Origin: an uncultured Pseudomonadales bacterium
GTDB lineage: Bacteria > Pseudomonadota > Gammaproteobacteria > Pseudomonadales > Pseudohongiellaceae
Direction of reading: 5' to 3'
DNA: 47,793 bases
NCBI GenBank assembly: GCA_943789485.1
Contig: CALSUH010000009.1
Location: 1 to 47,793, forward strand
The translations under genes were made by a program, and so were the position numbers. Positions 1-10,186 of this stretch are shown here, in pieces. Each line of letters starts with the position of its first letter. The stretch's first letter is position 1. The notes under the pieces are model-generated. The model was not told the origin of the DNA. It saw nothing but the letters and a program-made list of their open reading frames with translations, and did not search any database.

Positions 1-403
1 CGGGAGTCGAGAGCGCGCGTACATCGTTAATTAGCTCAGCGCCACTATTTATCGCCTGCACCATCACAGTCGGCGAACTCGTGTCGGCTGAGAGACAAAC
101 ATCTAGCCTTGTGCGAATCGCTTCAATAATGGGAATGACTCTATCCAGTTCCTCCTGCTCTGTTACTGCAAAGGCACCTGGACGTGTTGACTCTCCGCCC
201 ACATCGATGAAGGTGGCGCCAGCGGCAGCCATAGCCTCGGCACGGGATAGAGCCTTGTCAATATCGAGCTGAAAGAAATCGGCACCGAGTTTCTGAAGCT
301 CGGCGCCATCGGAGAAGGAGTCAGGTGTAGCGTTTATTATGCCCATACAAACAGGAGAAGACAGATCAATGTGTCGTTCTCCTGCTGTAAGGCTTTCAAT
401 CAA
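1..403 (-). CDS. folP: dihydropteroate synthase, C-terminal part beyond window
   Basis: Joins 7,8-dihydropterin pyrophosphate to p-aminobenzoate in folate synthesis. The minus-strand frame reads IDLSSPVCMGIINATPDSFSD, then a GADFFQLD stretch and DVGGESTRPGA, which are the DHPS pterin-binding motifs. The reading frame is open to the window edge, so only about the first 134 residues are visible. An in-frame TAG lies upstream. The only ordinary start codon before the conserved core is TTG at 403-401; the ATG at 346 would cut into the first conserved motif. No clear Shine-Dalgarno precedes the TTG, and it overlaps a small ORF that follows ftsH. The ftsH-folP order is typical of gammaproteobacteria. 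Confidence 0.93.
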   Translation of the reverse strand, partial: MIESLTAGERHIDLSSPVCMGIINATPDSFSDGAELQKLGADFFQLDIDKALSRAEAMAAAGATFIDVGGESTRPGAFAVTEQEELDRVIPIIEAIRTRLDVCLSADTSSPTVMVQAINSGAELINDVRALSTP

Positions 404-485
404 AACGGGGATTCTTAATTGCTGTGATTTGGGCGCCTATGAATAGCCCAAAACCCAGAGGTATCATATAGTTATTCAGAGACAT
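396..485 (-). CDS. possible 29-residue hydrophobic peptide between ftsH and folP
   Basis: Not a recognised gene. An ATG at 485-483 begins two bases after the ftsH codon region ends (TAG at 489-487, then G, then ATG). The frame runs 29 codons to a TGA at 398-396. That stop overlaps the folP TTG start (403-401). The middle of the peptide, MIPLGFGLFIGAQITAI, would be a short membrane-spanning segment. There is no well-spaced Shine-Dalgarno, so translation would depend on ribosomes finishing ftsH. It may be a real small membrane protein, a device for coupling folP translation to ftsH, or chance. Confidence 0.35.
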   Translation of the reverse strand: MSLNNYMIPLGFGLFIGAQITAIKNPRFD

Positions 486-486
486 C

Positions 487-2430
487 CTAATGTTCGCTGG
501 CCGCACCATCGATCGAACCAGATTTGTCAATATCTTCGCTCGCCGCTTCCGTGGTACTTGACCCGCCATTGTCTGAATTACTGGAATCACTATCCGACCA
601 ATCGGCTGGAGGTCTTGGCCTCTCTCCTTTCATGATGTCATCAATCATGTCGGCATCGATAGTCTCGTACTCCATCAAAGCATCTTTCATCAATTCCAGC
701 TGCTCACTATGCTCCTCTAGAATCTTAGTAGCTCTGCCATAGCATTCATCAATGATTTTGCGTACTTCCACATCGATCGCTATTGCCGTATCACTAGAAA
801 AGGACTTCGCTTGCGAGGCGGCCGAACGGCCCAGAAATACCTCTCCCTCATCTTCCGAGTAGAGCAAAGGACCTAACTCTTCTGACAGCCCCCACTTAGT
901 CACCATGTTGCGAGCCATCTCTGTCGCTCGCTGAATATCGTTAGAGGCACCAGTAGTCACTCCCTCCTTGCCAAGTGTAATTTCTTCAGCAATGCGACCG
1001 CCGTAAAGGCTACAAATTTGGCTCAAAATAGTCTGCCGGCTCAGGCTGTAACGATCTTCCTCTGGCAGAAACATAGTAACGCCCAATGCGCGACCTCGTG
1101 GAATGATGCTAACCTTGTAGACAGGATCATGGTCTGGCACCAATCTACCGACGATCGCATGACCCGACTCATGGTAAGCCGTATTCTTTCTTTCCTTGTC
1201 TGACATCACCATAGATTTGCGCTCTGCACCCATCATGATTTTATCTTTGGCTTTCTCGAATTCTTCCATAGTCACGAGACGCTTGCCTGCACGAGCCGAG
1301 AACAGTGCAGCCTCGTTCACCAAGTTAGCAAGATCAGCTCCAGAAAAACCAGGAGTACCACGTGCAATTACACTGGCCTTAACGTTGTCATTAATGGGCA
1401 CCTTGCGCATATGCACTTTGAGAATCTGCTCTCGGCCACGAATATCTGGCAATCCAACCACGACCTGCCGATCAAATCGACCTGGACGCAACAGTGCCGG
1501 GTCTAATACATCAGGCCTGTTCGTGGCCGCGACAACGATCACGCCGTCGTTGACTTCAAAACCATCCATCTCAACCAGTAACTGATTTAGCGTTTGCTCG
1601 CGCTCATCGTGACCGCCACCTAATCCGGCGCCACGATGACGACCCACTGCATCGATCTCGTCTATGAAAATGATACAAGGTGACTGCTTCTTCGCCTGCT
1701 CGAACATGTCCCGCACTCGCGAAGCACCTACACCTACAAACATCTCAACAAAATCGGAACCTGAAATAGAGAAGAAAGGAACCTTAGCTTCGCCAGCTAT
1801 CGCTTTAGCCAACAACGTTTTACCAGTACCTGGTTGCCCGACCATCAAAATGCCGCGGGGAATACGACCACCTAGTCGCTGGAATTTGTCTGGCTCACGT
1901 AAAAACTCTACTAACTCTTGCACATCCGCTTTCGCCTCGTCGACGCCGGCTACATCGGCGAACGTTACCTTTATCTGATCTTCGCCTAAGAGCTTAGCCT
2001 TGCTCTTGCCAAAAGACATAGGACCGCCCTTACCTCCAGCACCCCCACCTTGCATCTGCCTCATGAAGAAGAGGAATAACGCGACGATAATCAATATTGG
2101 AAATATGGACAGCAGCAAATCAATCCAGATGCTGCGCTGCTCCGGCTCATTAGCCGTTACCTCGACATCGTTCTCAAACAAGTCATTCAGCAGTTGATCA
2201 TCACCAATCAGCGGCATGACCGAACGAAACTGCGAGTTGTCACTGCGAACACCCATAATATTTATACCCGCGAGCTCGACACGCTGAACTCGACCCGCAC
2301 GAACTTCCCGAATGAATTCGGAGTAATTAATGCTGTCTTCTCGAGGTTCCTGATTAATATTTTGGAATACCGTGAGCAGCACTCCCGCAATAATCATCCA
2401 AAGAATCAGGTTTTTTGCCATATCATTCAA
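487..2430 (-). CDS. ftsH: ATP-dependent zinc metalloprotease FtsH
   Basis: Membrane-anchored AAA+ protease that degrades misfolded membrane proteins and short-lived regulators. The 647-residue product has a transmembrane helix at about 7-24, a periplasmic domain, a second helix at about 102-123, the AAA module (Walker A GQPGTGKT at 198-205, Walker B FIDEID at 255-260, arginine finger region RPGRFDR near 315-321) and the zinc site HESGH at 420-424. Length is normal for the family. The second Walker A residue is Gln, where family members usually have Pro (GPPGTGKT); this loop position is not catalytic. The acidic, serine-rich tail after about residue 605 is low complexity. It lies downstream of rlmE and upstream of folP. 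Confidence 0.98.
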   Translation of the reverse strand: MNDMAKNLILWMIIAGVLLTVFQNINQEPREDSINYSEFIREVRAGRVQRVELAGINIMGVRSDNSQFRSVMPLIGDDQLLNDLFENDVEVTANEPEQRSIWIDLLLSIFPILIIVALFLFFMRQMQGGGAGGKGGPMSFGKSKAKLLGEDQIKVTFADVAGVDEAKADVQELVEFLREPDKFQRLGGRIPRGILMVGQPGTGKTLLAKAIAGEAKVPFFSISGSDFVEMFVGVGASRVRDMFEQAKKQSPCIIFIDEIDAVGRHRGAGLGGGHDEREQTLNQLLVEMDGFEVNDGVIVVAATNRPDVLDPALLRPGRFDRQVVVGLPDIRGREQILKVHMRKVPINDNVKASVIARGTPGFSGADLANLVNEAALFSARAGKRLVTMEEFEKAKDKIMMGAERKSMVMSDKERKNTAYHESGHAIVGRLVPDHDPVYKVSIIPRGRALGVTMFLPEEDRYSLSRQTILSQICSLYGGRIAEEITLGKEGVTTGASNDIQRATEMARNMVTKWGLSEELGPLLYSEDEGEVFLGRSAASQAKSFSSDTAIAIDVEVRKIIDECYGRATKILEEHSEQLELMKDALMEYETIDADMIDDIMKGERPRPPADWSDSDSSNSDNGGSSTTEAASEDIDKSGSIDGAASEH

Positions 2431-2546
2431 GGGTTTATCCCCCAGTGGTTAGTAAAATAGGTTAATAGAGCGCCTGTTGGCGATTCACGAAAAGGACCCG
2501 TATTAATGCCCAATTCTAATGAACATAGAAAATTTTGCACGTGAAT

Positions 2547-3173
2547 TCAGTCTAAGCCCCGAAAACCCGCGGCCAATAGATAGATTTCACTCGATCTTGC
2601 CCTAGAAGCCTTAGGTTTCCTGACCTTCACACTCTTAAAGCTAATCTTCAGTTGCCGCTGTAGTTCTTCACAGCCTTCGCCATGAAAAACCTTAACAAGA
2701 AAGCATCCATCAGGCTTCAAGACAGTTCTGGCGAGATCTAAAGCCAGTTCAGCAAGGTACATTACCCGAGGGAGATCAATATCTCTCATACCACTCATAT
2801 TGGGTGCCATGTCCGATATTACAAGGTCTGCCTGCTCGTCTTTGAGCAACTCTATTAGCCGCGCTAAGACCGCATCTTCAGTGAAATCGCCTTGTAAGAA
2901 TTCGACCCCCGGCAGCGAGTCGATAGGCAGTATATCGCTGGCTATCACCTGTCCCTTTCCACCCACCAGATTAGCGGCTATCTGAGACCAGCCGCCTGGC
3001 GCGGCGCCGAGATCAACTACCGTCATTCCTTGCCCGATTAGCTTGTCTTGCTCCTGGATCTCAAGCAACTTGAAGCTAGCCCTCGAGCGATAGCCTTCTT
3101 CCTTCGCGCGGCGCACATAGACATCGTCAAAGTGCTCCTTGAGCCATTGTTTGCTGGTTTTTGATCGCCCCAT
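2547..3173 (-). CDS. rlmE: 23S rRNA (uridine-2'-O-)-methyltransferase RlmE
   Basis: Methylates the ribose 2'-OH of U2552 in the A-loop of 23S rRNA in the late 50S particle. The 208-residue protein begins with the basic [20 protein letters not shown] segment and has the SAM motif [15 protein letters not shown], the catalytic Asp in SDMAPNMSG and the Lys in [10 protein letters not shown]. Length matches E. coli RlmE (209). It is divergent from yhbY and followed by ftsH, the usual rlmE-ftsH arrangement. The 116-bp gap to ftsH suggests ftsH may also have its own promoter. Confidence 0.97.
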   Translation of the reverse strand: MGRSKTSKQWLKEHFDDVYVRRAKEEGYRSRASFKLLEIQEQDKLIGQGMTVVDLGAAPGGWSQIAANLVGGKGQVIASDILPIDSLPGVEFLQGDFTEDAVLARLIELLKDEQADLVISDMAPNMSGMRDIDLPRVMYLAELALDLARTVLKPDGCFLVKVFHGEGCEELQRQLKISFKSVKVRKPKASRARSSEIYLLAAGFRGLD

Positions 3174-3299
3174 TAATCTGAACCTACTAAATCCCTATCA
3201 TTACCTTTCATTGCCGTTTCTACGTTTATTAATTACTTGAGTTCCGCTAGAATCCGCTTCCCTCATTGAAAGACTGCTACAAGCCCGGCACGGGACTAA

Positions 3300-3387
3300 C
3301 ATGGAACTGTCACGGAACTGTCACGGAACTGTCACGGAACTATCACGGAACTATCACGGAACTATCACGGAACTATCATGACACTAA
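3300..3387 (+). repeat. 11-bp tandem repeat running into the yhbY start codon
   Basis: Seven consecutive 11-bp units of the form CAYGGAACTRT occupy 3300-3376. An eighth, diverged unit (CATGACACTAA, 3377-3387) contains the yhbY ATG. Each unit carries GGAA, so the last full unit supplies a Shine-Dalgarno-like sequence 5-6 bases before the start. The first unit contains an ATG at 3301 that opens a 26-codon ORF of repeating ELSRN(C/Y)HGT(V/I)T. Its TGA (3379-3381) overlaps the yhbY ATG. Confidence 0.9.
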
Positions 3388-3689
3388 GTAACACCGCCAA
3401 AAAACAGTATCGAGCCATCGGTCACAATTTACACCCGATCGTTACGATTGCTCAAAAAGGCTTGAGCGAGAATATTCGGATGGAACTTGAGCGCGCCCTA
3501 ACCGACCATGAACTCATCAAAATTAAGCTAGTAGCAGCCGACCGCGATGCCAAGAAAGAACTTCTAGCAACTATCTGTCAGGAATTTAAGTCTGAGTGCG
3601 TACAAAGCATCGGGCACACGGCGCTCTTGTACAGAAAAGCCAAGAAGCACGATGGCCGATTATCGAACATAAAGCGAAAGTCCGTCTAA
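3378..3689 (+). CDS. yhbY: YhbY-type CRM-domain RNA-binding protein
   Basis: Single CRM (CRS1-YhbY) domain protein that associates with pre-50S ribosomal particles. The 103-residue product fits the family: LSNTAKKQYRAIGHNLHPIV at the N terminus, then the QKGLSENI loop that corresponds to the GxxG-type RNA-contact segment, and VQSIGHTALLYRKAKK near the end. It is divergent from rlmE and convergent with greA (10-base gap), as in Pseudomonas and E. coli. Its start codon lies inside the last unit of an 11-bp tandem repeat and overlaps the stop of an upstream ORF, so its translation may depend on repeat number. Confidence 0.95.
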   Translation: MTLSNTAKKQYRAIGHNLHPIVTIAQKGLSENIRMELERALTDHELIKIKLVAADRDAKKELLATICQEFKSECVQSIGHTALLYRKAKKHDGRLSNIKRKSV

Positions 3690-3699
3690 AGCGAAATCC

Positions 3700-4176
3700 T
3701 TACTTGTGCTCAACCTTGTCGATCTCGTATTCGATATCACCGGCGGGCGCGTTCACTACAATCTCATCACCCTCGTGCTTGCCCATGATGGCACGAGCAA
3801 TAGGCGAACTCACTGAGATCTTTCCTTTTGGCACATCAGCCTCGTCTTCACCAACAATCTGATAAATCACCGCCTTATCGGTTTCGATGTTAATAAGCTT
3901 CACTGTTGTACCGAAGATTACTCTGCCGGTTGGCTCTATTTTAGTGACGTCAATCACTTGAGCATCAGCTAATTTCCCTTCAATTTCCCCAATACGCCCC
4001 TCGCAAAAACTTTGCTGCTCTCGCGCCGCGTGATACTCAGCATTTTCCTTAAGATCGCCGTGCTCTCTTGCCTCGGCGATAGCCTTAATAATTTTGGGAC
4101 GTTGTTCTGATTTCAGTTCGTTCAGCTCCTCGCGTAATCGCGCAGAACCTCCGACTGTCATTGGTACTCTGGACAT
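3700..4176 (-). CDS. greA: transcription elongation factor GreA
   Basis: Rescues backtracked RNA polymerase by stimulating transcript cleavage. The 158-residue protein has the N-terminal coiled coil (about 1-75) with the acidic tip region around [18 protein letters not shown], and a C-terminal FKBP-like domain ending [32 protein letters not shown]. Both regions are diagnostic. It is followed convergently by yhbY. It lies downstream of carB, from which it is separated by a strong hairpin at 4236-4260. Confidence 0.98.
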   Translation of the reverse strand: MSRVPMTVGGSARLREELNELKSEQRPKIIKAIAEAREHGDLKENAEYHAAREQQSFCEGRIGEIEGKLADAQVIDVTKIEPTGRVIFGTTVKLINIETDKAVIYQIVGEDEADVPKGKISVSSPIARAIMGKHEGDEIVVNAPAGDIEYEIDKVEHK

Positions 4177-4235
4177 AATTTTCCCGTTTTAATTTTACTG
4201 CGCTATACCGTAGCAGGACTAACAAAAATAGATAA

Positions 4236-4260
4236 CACGGCAGTTGTGACAACTGCCGTG
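4236..4260 (-). terminator. perfect hairpin between carB and greA
   Basis: An 11-bp perfect stem (CACGGCAGTTG pairing with CAACTGCCGTG) with a 3-base loop sits 20 bases after the carB stop. On the minus strand it is followed by TTATCTATTTTT, a broken U tract. This is a plausible intrinsic terminator for carAB. Because the U tract is interrupted, some read-through into greA is possible. Confidence 0.7.
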
Positions 4261-4280
4261 CTATAGCATTGTAGGCCAGT

Positions 4281-7200
4281 CTAATTCAGAGCAGCGTGAA
4301 GATCTTGAATTGTGTATACCGACATATTGCCACTGAAGGACAGTGCTTCGCAAACCGCGAGAGCGCCGGCTACTGTTGTCGTGCAGAACACACCGTGTCT
4401 TAAGGCTGTACGCCTGATCATTGATGAATCCGATATCGCCTGTTTGCCCTCAGTCGTATTGACGATCAACTGGATCTCTTCATTCTTTAGCATATCGACT
4501 ATATGCGGCCTACCTTCGGCGACTTTGTTGACCCCTGCCACTTCGAGTCCAGCTTCCTCTATAACGGTTGCGGTTCCATGTGTGGCGACTATCGAATAGC
4601 CCAATGCAAGCAGCTTGCTCGCCACCGCAGCAATATGCGGTTTATCTGCATCGCGCACGCTCAAGAAGGCATTGCCTTTCTTCTCGAAAAATTCGCCAGC
4701 GCCCATCTGCGCCTTCGCATAGGCTTCGGCGAATGTTTTACCAACACCCATCACCTCGCCCGTTGACTTCATCTCTGGCCCGAGTATCGGATCAACACCG
4801 GGGAATTTATTAAACGGAAATATCGCCTCTTTTACAGCAAAGGTCTTTGGAATTATCTCGCTCAAAAACCCCTGCTCTTGCAACGACTGGCCGACCATGC
4901 ATCGCGCGGCAACTTTAGCTAAGGAACGACCGATACATTTTGAAACGAACGGTACGGTACGCGAGGCCCTAGGATTTACTTCAATAATATAGATCTCACC
5001 GTCCTGGTAGGCGAGCTGGGTATTCATCAATCCGATAACGCCCAACTCTAGCGCCAGCGCGGTTACTTGCTCGCGAATCTTGTCCTGCACTTCCATAGGG
5101 AGGTTGTAGGGCGGCAAAGAACAAGCCGAATCGCCAGAATGAATACCTGCCTGTTCGATGTGCTGCATGATTGCCCCAACGACCACTCGCTCGCCGTCGC
5201 AAACTAGATCAACGTCAATTTCGATTGCTGCGCTCAAAAAATAATCGAGTAGCACAGGACTGTCGTTGGATACCTTGACGGCATCGTGCATATAACGATC
5301 GAGCTCTTCTTCGTTGTAGACGATCTCCATGGCACGCCCACCCAGCACATAGGAAGGCCGTACTACCAATGGATAGGTAATTCGTTTTGCCGCTTCGATG
5401 GCCTCTTCAACACTTCTCACCGTACTGTTCGGTGGTTGTTTCAGGCCCACTTTCTCAATTAACTGCTGGAATCTTTCCCGGTCCTCAGCACGATCGATAG
5501 CGTCGGGGCTAGTGCCGATTACCGGAACACCAGCTTCCTCTAATCGTTTCACCAGATTTAGTGGCGTCTGCCCGCCGAATTGAACGATGACGCCCTTAGG
5601 TTTCTCAAGCTGTACAATCTCGATAACATCTTCGAATGTCAGCGGCTCAAAGAACAGGCGATCTGAAATATTGTAGTCGGTAGATACAGTCTCTGGGTTG
5701 CAGTTGACCATAATGGTCTCGTAGCCATCCTCACGCATAGCTAAAGCGGCGTGCACACAGCAGTAGTCAAACTCAATTCCCTGCCCGATACGGTTCGGCC
5801 CACCGCCTAGCACCATGATTTTATCTTTATCGGAAGGCTCAGCCTCACACTCTTCTTCATAAGTTGAATACATATAGGCTGTAGAAGAAACGAATTCGGC
5901 GGCACAGGTATCTACCCGCTTATAAACAGGACGAATTCCCATTTCATGCCGTCGCGATTGCACAGCCTGCTCTGCTATTTCCAGAATCTGACTCAAGCGC
6001 ATATCTGAGAAACCTTTCCTCTTGAGCATGCGCATGAGGTCATAGTCGACGTCCTGGAGAGACTTTTCTGCGAGCATCGTCTCATCATTGATTAGGTCTT
6101 CGATCTGCACCAGGAACCAGCGATCAACGCCGGTCAGGTTGTGCACCGTGTCAAGAGACCAGCCGGCTCGGAAAGCATCAGCGATATACCAGATTCGTTC
6201 CGCGCCGGGTTCGGTTAGTTCTCGCGTTAAGATAGCCTTGGCGTCACTTAGCTTGAGGTTGAGTAGCGGATCCAAACCGCACATCCCGACCTCAAGCCCA
6301 CGCAGCGCTTTGTGCAAGGATTCTTGGAAGGTTCTACCGATCGCCATAACTTCACCGACCGACTTCATCTGAGTGGTCAGGCGGTCATTAGCTTCTGGAA
6401 ATTTTTCGAAGGTGAATCGAGGAATCTTGGTAACGACATAGTCTATAGACGGCTCGAAAGAGGCGGGCGTTACTCCGCCGGTTATTTCATTTCGTAGCTC
6501 ATCTAGAGTAAAGCCTATAGCAAGCTTCGCGGCAACCCGCGCGATCGGAAATCCAGTGGCCTTCGAGGCGAGTGCCGATGAACGAGACACCCTTGGGTTC
6601 ATCTCAATGATAACCAGGCGACCATCCGCAGGATTTATACCAAACTGCACGTTGGACCCTCCGGTTTCCACACCAATCTCTCGCAAGACGGCGAGCGAGG
6701 CATTCCGAAGAATCTGGTACTCCTTGTCGGTCAGAGTTTGCGCAGGAGCGACGGTAATCGAGTCGCCCGTGTGCACACCCATGGCGTCGAAATTTTCTAT
6801 CGAGCAGACGATGATGCAGTTGTCGTTCGTATCGCGCACCACTTCGAGCTCATATTCTTTCCAACCGATTAGTGATTCATCGATTAGCAGCTCGTTGGTG
6901 GGTGAGAGCTCTATACCGCGCTGGCAGATTTCATCGAACTCTTCCTTGTTATAGGCGATTCCACCACCAGTACCACCCATGGTGAACGACGGTCTGATAA
7001 TGCAGGGGAAACCAACTTTCTCGAGTGCCTCGTGCGCCTGCTCCAGGTTCCGAGCAATGCCGTGCCGAGGCGTTTCCAAGCCGATCTTCTGCATAGCCTG
7101 GTCGAAAAGCTCTCGGTCTTCAGCCTTGTCTATCGCCTCGCAGTTCGCACCAATTAGTTCGACATTGTACTTGTCCAAAATACCGTGACGATTTAGGTCC

Positions 7201-7499
7201 AATGCACAGTTGAGCGCAGTCTGTCCGCCCATGGTAGGCAAGATGGCATCGGGCCTCTCCTTCTCGATAATCTTCTCGAGCATGCGCCAATTGACCGGCT
7301 CAATATAGGTGGCATCAGCCATCACAGGGTCGGTCATGATAGTAGCAGGATTAGAGTTAACGAGAATGACCCGCAGCCCTTCTTCCTTTAACGCCTGGCA
7401 AGCCTGTGCTCCTGAGTAGTCGAATTCACATGCCTGCCCGATAACGATAGGGCCAGCTCCTAGGATTAATACACTCTTTAGATCAGTTCTTCGTGGCAT
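4281..7499 (-). CDS. carB: carbamoyl-phosphate synthase large subunit
   Basis: Makes carbamoyl phosphate from bicarbonate, ATP and ammonia supplied by CarA, feeding arginine and pyrimidine synthesis. The 1072-residue length matches E. coli CarB (1073). The two homologous ATP-grasp halves are clear: [20 protein letters not shown] at the N terminus and [20 protein letters not shown] at the start of the second half. The C-terminal allosteric MGS-like domain (from about residue 935) is intact. It is 77 bases downstream of carA in one transcription unit. Confidence 0.99.
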   Translation of the reverse strand: MPRRTDLKSVLILGAGPIVIGQACEFDYSGAQACQALKEEGLRVILVNSNPATIMTDPVMADATYIEPVNWRMLEKIIEKERPDAILPTMGGQTALNCALDLNRHGILDKYNVELIGANCEAIDKAEDRELFDQAMQKIGLETPRHGIARNLEQAHEALEKVGFPCIIRPSFTMGGTGGGIAYNKEEFDEICQRGIELSPTNELLIDESLIGWKEYELEVVRDTNDNCIIVCSIENFDAMGVHTGDSITVAPAQTLTDKEYQILRNASLAVLREIGVETGGSNVQFGINPADGRLVIIEMNPRVSRSSALASKATGFPIARVAAKLAIGFTLDELRNEITGGVTPASFEPSIDYVVTKIPRFTFEKFPEANDRLTTQMKSVGEVMAIGRTFQESLHKALRGLEVGMCGLDPLLNLKLSDAKAILTRELTEPGAERIWYIADAFRAGWSLDTVHNLTGVDRWFLVQIEDLINDETMLAEKSLQDVDYDLMRMLKRKGFSDMRLSQILEIAEQAVQSRRHEMGIRPVYKRVDTCAAEFVSSTAYMYSTYEEECEAEPSDKDKIMVLGGGPNRIGQGIEFDYCCVHAALAMREDGYETIMVNCNPETVSTDYNISDRLFFEPLTFEDVIEIVQLEKPKGVIVQFGGQTPLNLVKRLEEAGVPVIGTSPDAIDRAEDRERFQQLIEKVGLKQPPNSTVRSVEEAIEAAKRITYPLVVRPSYVLGGRAMEIVYNEEELDRYMHDAVKVSNDSPVLLDYFLSAAIEIDVDLVCDGERVVVGAIMQHIEQAGIHSGDSACSLPPYNLPMEVQDKIREQVTALALELGVIGLMNTQLAYQDGEIYIIEVNPRASRTVPFVSKCIGRSLAKVAARCMVGQSLQEQGFLSEIIPKTFAVKEAIFPFNKFPGVDPILGPEMKSTGEVMGVGKTFAEAYAKAQMGAGEFFEKKGNAFLSVRDADKPHIAAVASKLLALGYSIVATHGTATVIEEAGLEVAGVNKVAEGRPHIVDMLKNEEIQLIVNTTEGKQAISDSSMIRRTALRHGVFCTTTVAGALAVCEALSFSGNMSVYTIQDLHAALN

Positions 7500-7576
7500 G
7501 GTCGCGTTGTCTGTACCTTATGGTTAGCTGCTTTGCAGTCACGGGTTAAACGTTTTAGTCGAAAATGAGTAAACTG

Positions 7577-8713
7577 TTACTTTTGATTGGCCATCAATTC
7601 GATGAAGTGATCAAACAATGGTGCCACATCATGCGGACCTGGGCTTGCCTCCGGATGCCCCTGGAATGCGAATGCCGGCTTGTCTGTGCGCTCTATTCCC
7701 TGCAAGGAGCCATCGAATAAGGACTTATGTGTTGCCACTAAATTGTCAGGAAGAGTCTTCTCGTCGACAGCAAAGCCATGGTTTTGGCTGGTGATCATTA
7801 CCGAGCCATCTTTTAGGTTTTCTACAGGATGGTTCGCGCCATGATGCCCCAAAGACATTTTCACTGTGCTTGCGCCGCAGGCTAACGCCATTAACTGACA
7901 TCCGAGACAGATACCAAATAGTGGGATGTCCGCTTCCAGAAATTCCGCTATTGCCGCGATGGCATAGTCGCACGGCTCAGGGTCGCCGGGACCATTGGAA
8001 AGGAAAATCCCATGCGGCTTCATAGCCAGCACTTCACTCGCCGGCGTCTGCGCGGGCACAACAGTTACTTCGCAGTCTCGATCCACCAACATACGCAGAA
8101 TATTGTGCTTAACACCGAAGTCATAGGCAACAACCTTAAAGCGGTTACCAGAATCGACTTTGTATCCGGACTCCAGTTCCCAGACGCCGCCCTGCCAATC
8201 GAAGCTTTTTTTAACGCTGACCTGTTTGGCCAGGTCCATACCTTTTAATCCTGGAAATGCCTTCGCGAGTCGCAATGCTTCGAGTTCACCGCCCGCTTCA
8301 AGCGCTGCGCCACTAAGAAGACAGCCATTCAGCGCGCCTTTATCGCGAAGCAAGCGCGTGAGACGGCGCGTATCAATTTCGGCAATCGCAACAACTTTTC
8401 TCGCTTTCAGGAACTCATCAAGTGACTGCTCATTGCGCCAATTGCTTGCCAACAAGGGCAAATCACGAATAACCAGACCCGAGGCCCAAACCTGCCGGGA
8501 CTCATTGTCTTCTTCATTAGTTCCGGTGCTGCCAATGTGAGGATAGGTGAGAGTGACGATCTGTTTAGCGTATGAAGGGTCAGTGAGAATTTCCTGATAA
8601 CCCGTCATAGAGGTATTGAAAACCACTTCGCCACTGGAGCTACCCTCTGACCCAATTGAGACACCATGAAATACGCTACCATCTTCTAATGCAAGTACCG
8701 CTGACCCAGCCAC
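7577..8713 (-). CDS. carA: carbamoyl-phosphate synthase small (glutaminase) subunit
   Basis: Hydrolyses glutamine and channels the ammonia to CarB. The 378-residue protein has the CPSase N-terminal domain ([23 protein letters not shown]) and a class I glutamine amidotransferase domain with the nucleophile in GICLGCQ (Cys269) and the His353/Glu355 pair in [12 protein letters not shown]. The start is GTG at 8713, preceded by a good Shine-Dalgarno (AGGAG). The 266-base gap to dapB contains a candidate promoter, a short leader ORF and a strong terminator-like hairpin, so expression may be controlled by attenuation. Confidence 0.98.
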   Translation of the reverse strand: MAGSAVLALEDGSVFHGVSIGSEGSSSGEVVFNTSMTGYQEILTDPSYAKQIVTLTYPHIGSTGTNEEDNESRQVWASGLVIRDLPLLASNWRNEQSLDEFLKARKVVAIAEIDTRRLTRLLRDKGALNGCLLSGAALEAGGELEALRLAKAFPGLKGMDLAKQVSVKKSFDWQGGVWELESGYKVDSGNRFKVVAYDFGVKHNILRMLVDRDCEVTVVPAQTPASEVLAMKPHGIFLSNGPGDPEPCDYAIAAIAEFLEADIPLFGICLGCQLMALACGASTVKMSLGHHGANHPVENLKDGSVMITSQNHGFAVDEKTLPDNLVATHKSLFDGSLQGIERTDKPAFAFQGHPEASPGPHDVAPLFDHFIELMANQK

Positions 8714-8756
8714 TTTTTCTCCTAAACTGCCTTCATTGTTCTATTAATTCCGGGCG

Positions 8757-8792
8757 AAAAAAAACGGAATGAAGAATCTCCTCACTCCGTTT
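8757..8792 (-). terminator. terminator-like hairpin in the carA leader
   Basis: On the minus strand an 11-bp stem (AAACGGAGTGA with TCATTCCGTTT, one G-U pair) is followed directly by eight T residues, ending about 43 bases before the carA GTG. This is a textbook intrinsic terminator, but it lies just upstream of carA and about 190 bases after dapB. It could terminate dapB transcripts or act as a carAB attenuator. Confidence 0.75.
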
Positions 8793-8794
8793 AT

Positions 8795-8827
8795 TTAATC
8801 AATTTGTAATTTTTTCAGCATTGTCAT
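8795..8827 (-). promoter_or_regulatory. candidate carA leader-peptide ORF
   Basis: On the minus strand ATG-ACA-ATG opens a 10-codon frame, MTMLKKLQID, whose TAA at 8797-8795 lies two bases before the terminator stem. A ribosome stopped there would cover the 5' arm of that hairpin. There is no strong Shine-Dalgarno, so this is a positional inference. Confidence 0.35.
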
Positions 8828-8838
8828 ACTGAGCGAGT

Positions 8839-8868
8839 ATTCTATAGATACATGCCCCATCTTGTCTA
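8839..8868 (-). promoter_or_regulatory. candidate sigma-70 promoter for carAB
   Basis: On the minus strand TAGACA (8868-8863) is followed after 18 bases by TAGAAT (8844-8839), each one mismatch from consensus. Transcription would start near 8832, just before the leader ORF. Spacing and matches are reasonable, but it is only a sequence match. Confidence 0.4.
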
Positions 8869-8979
8869 CGCCGAACTTCCAAAAATCAAGTGAGAAGTGA
8901 AAAGTAATGTCCTTTAAGCGTCATTAATACTTCGCAATTGACGGGGCCTCAAGTTCCCCAACTCCAAAGCCAACTCGTT

Positions 8980-10186
<1,207 letters not shown>

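Noticed and set aside
487..2430. FtsH inactivation because Walker A reads GQPGTGKT
   Set aside because: The Gly, Lys and Thr that contact nucleotide are present, and all other AAA and zinc motifs are intact; Pro to Gln at this position is a tolerable variant.
3300..3387. Repeat array as a CRISPR
   Set aside because: The units are 11 bp and contiguous with no spacers, and no cas genes are present.
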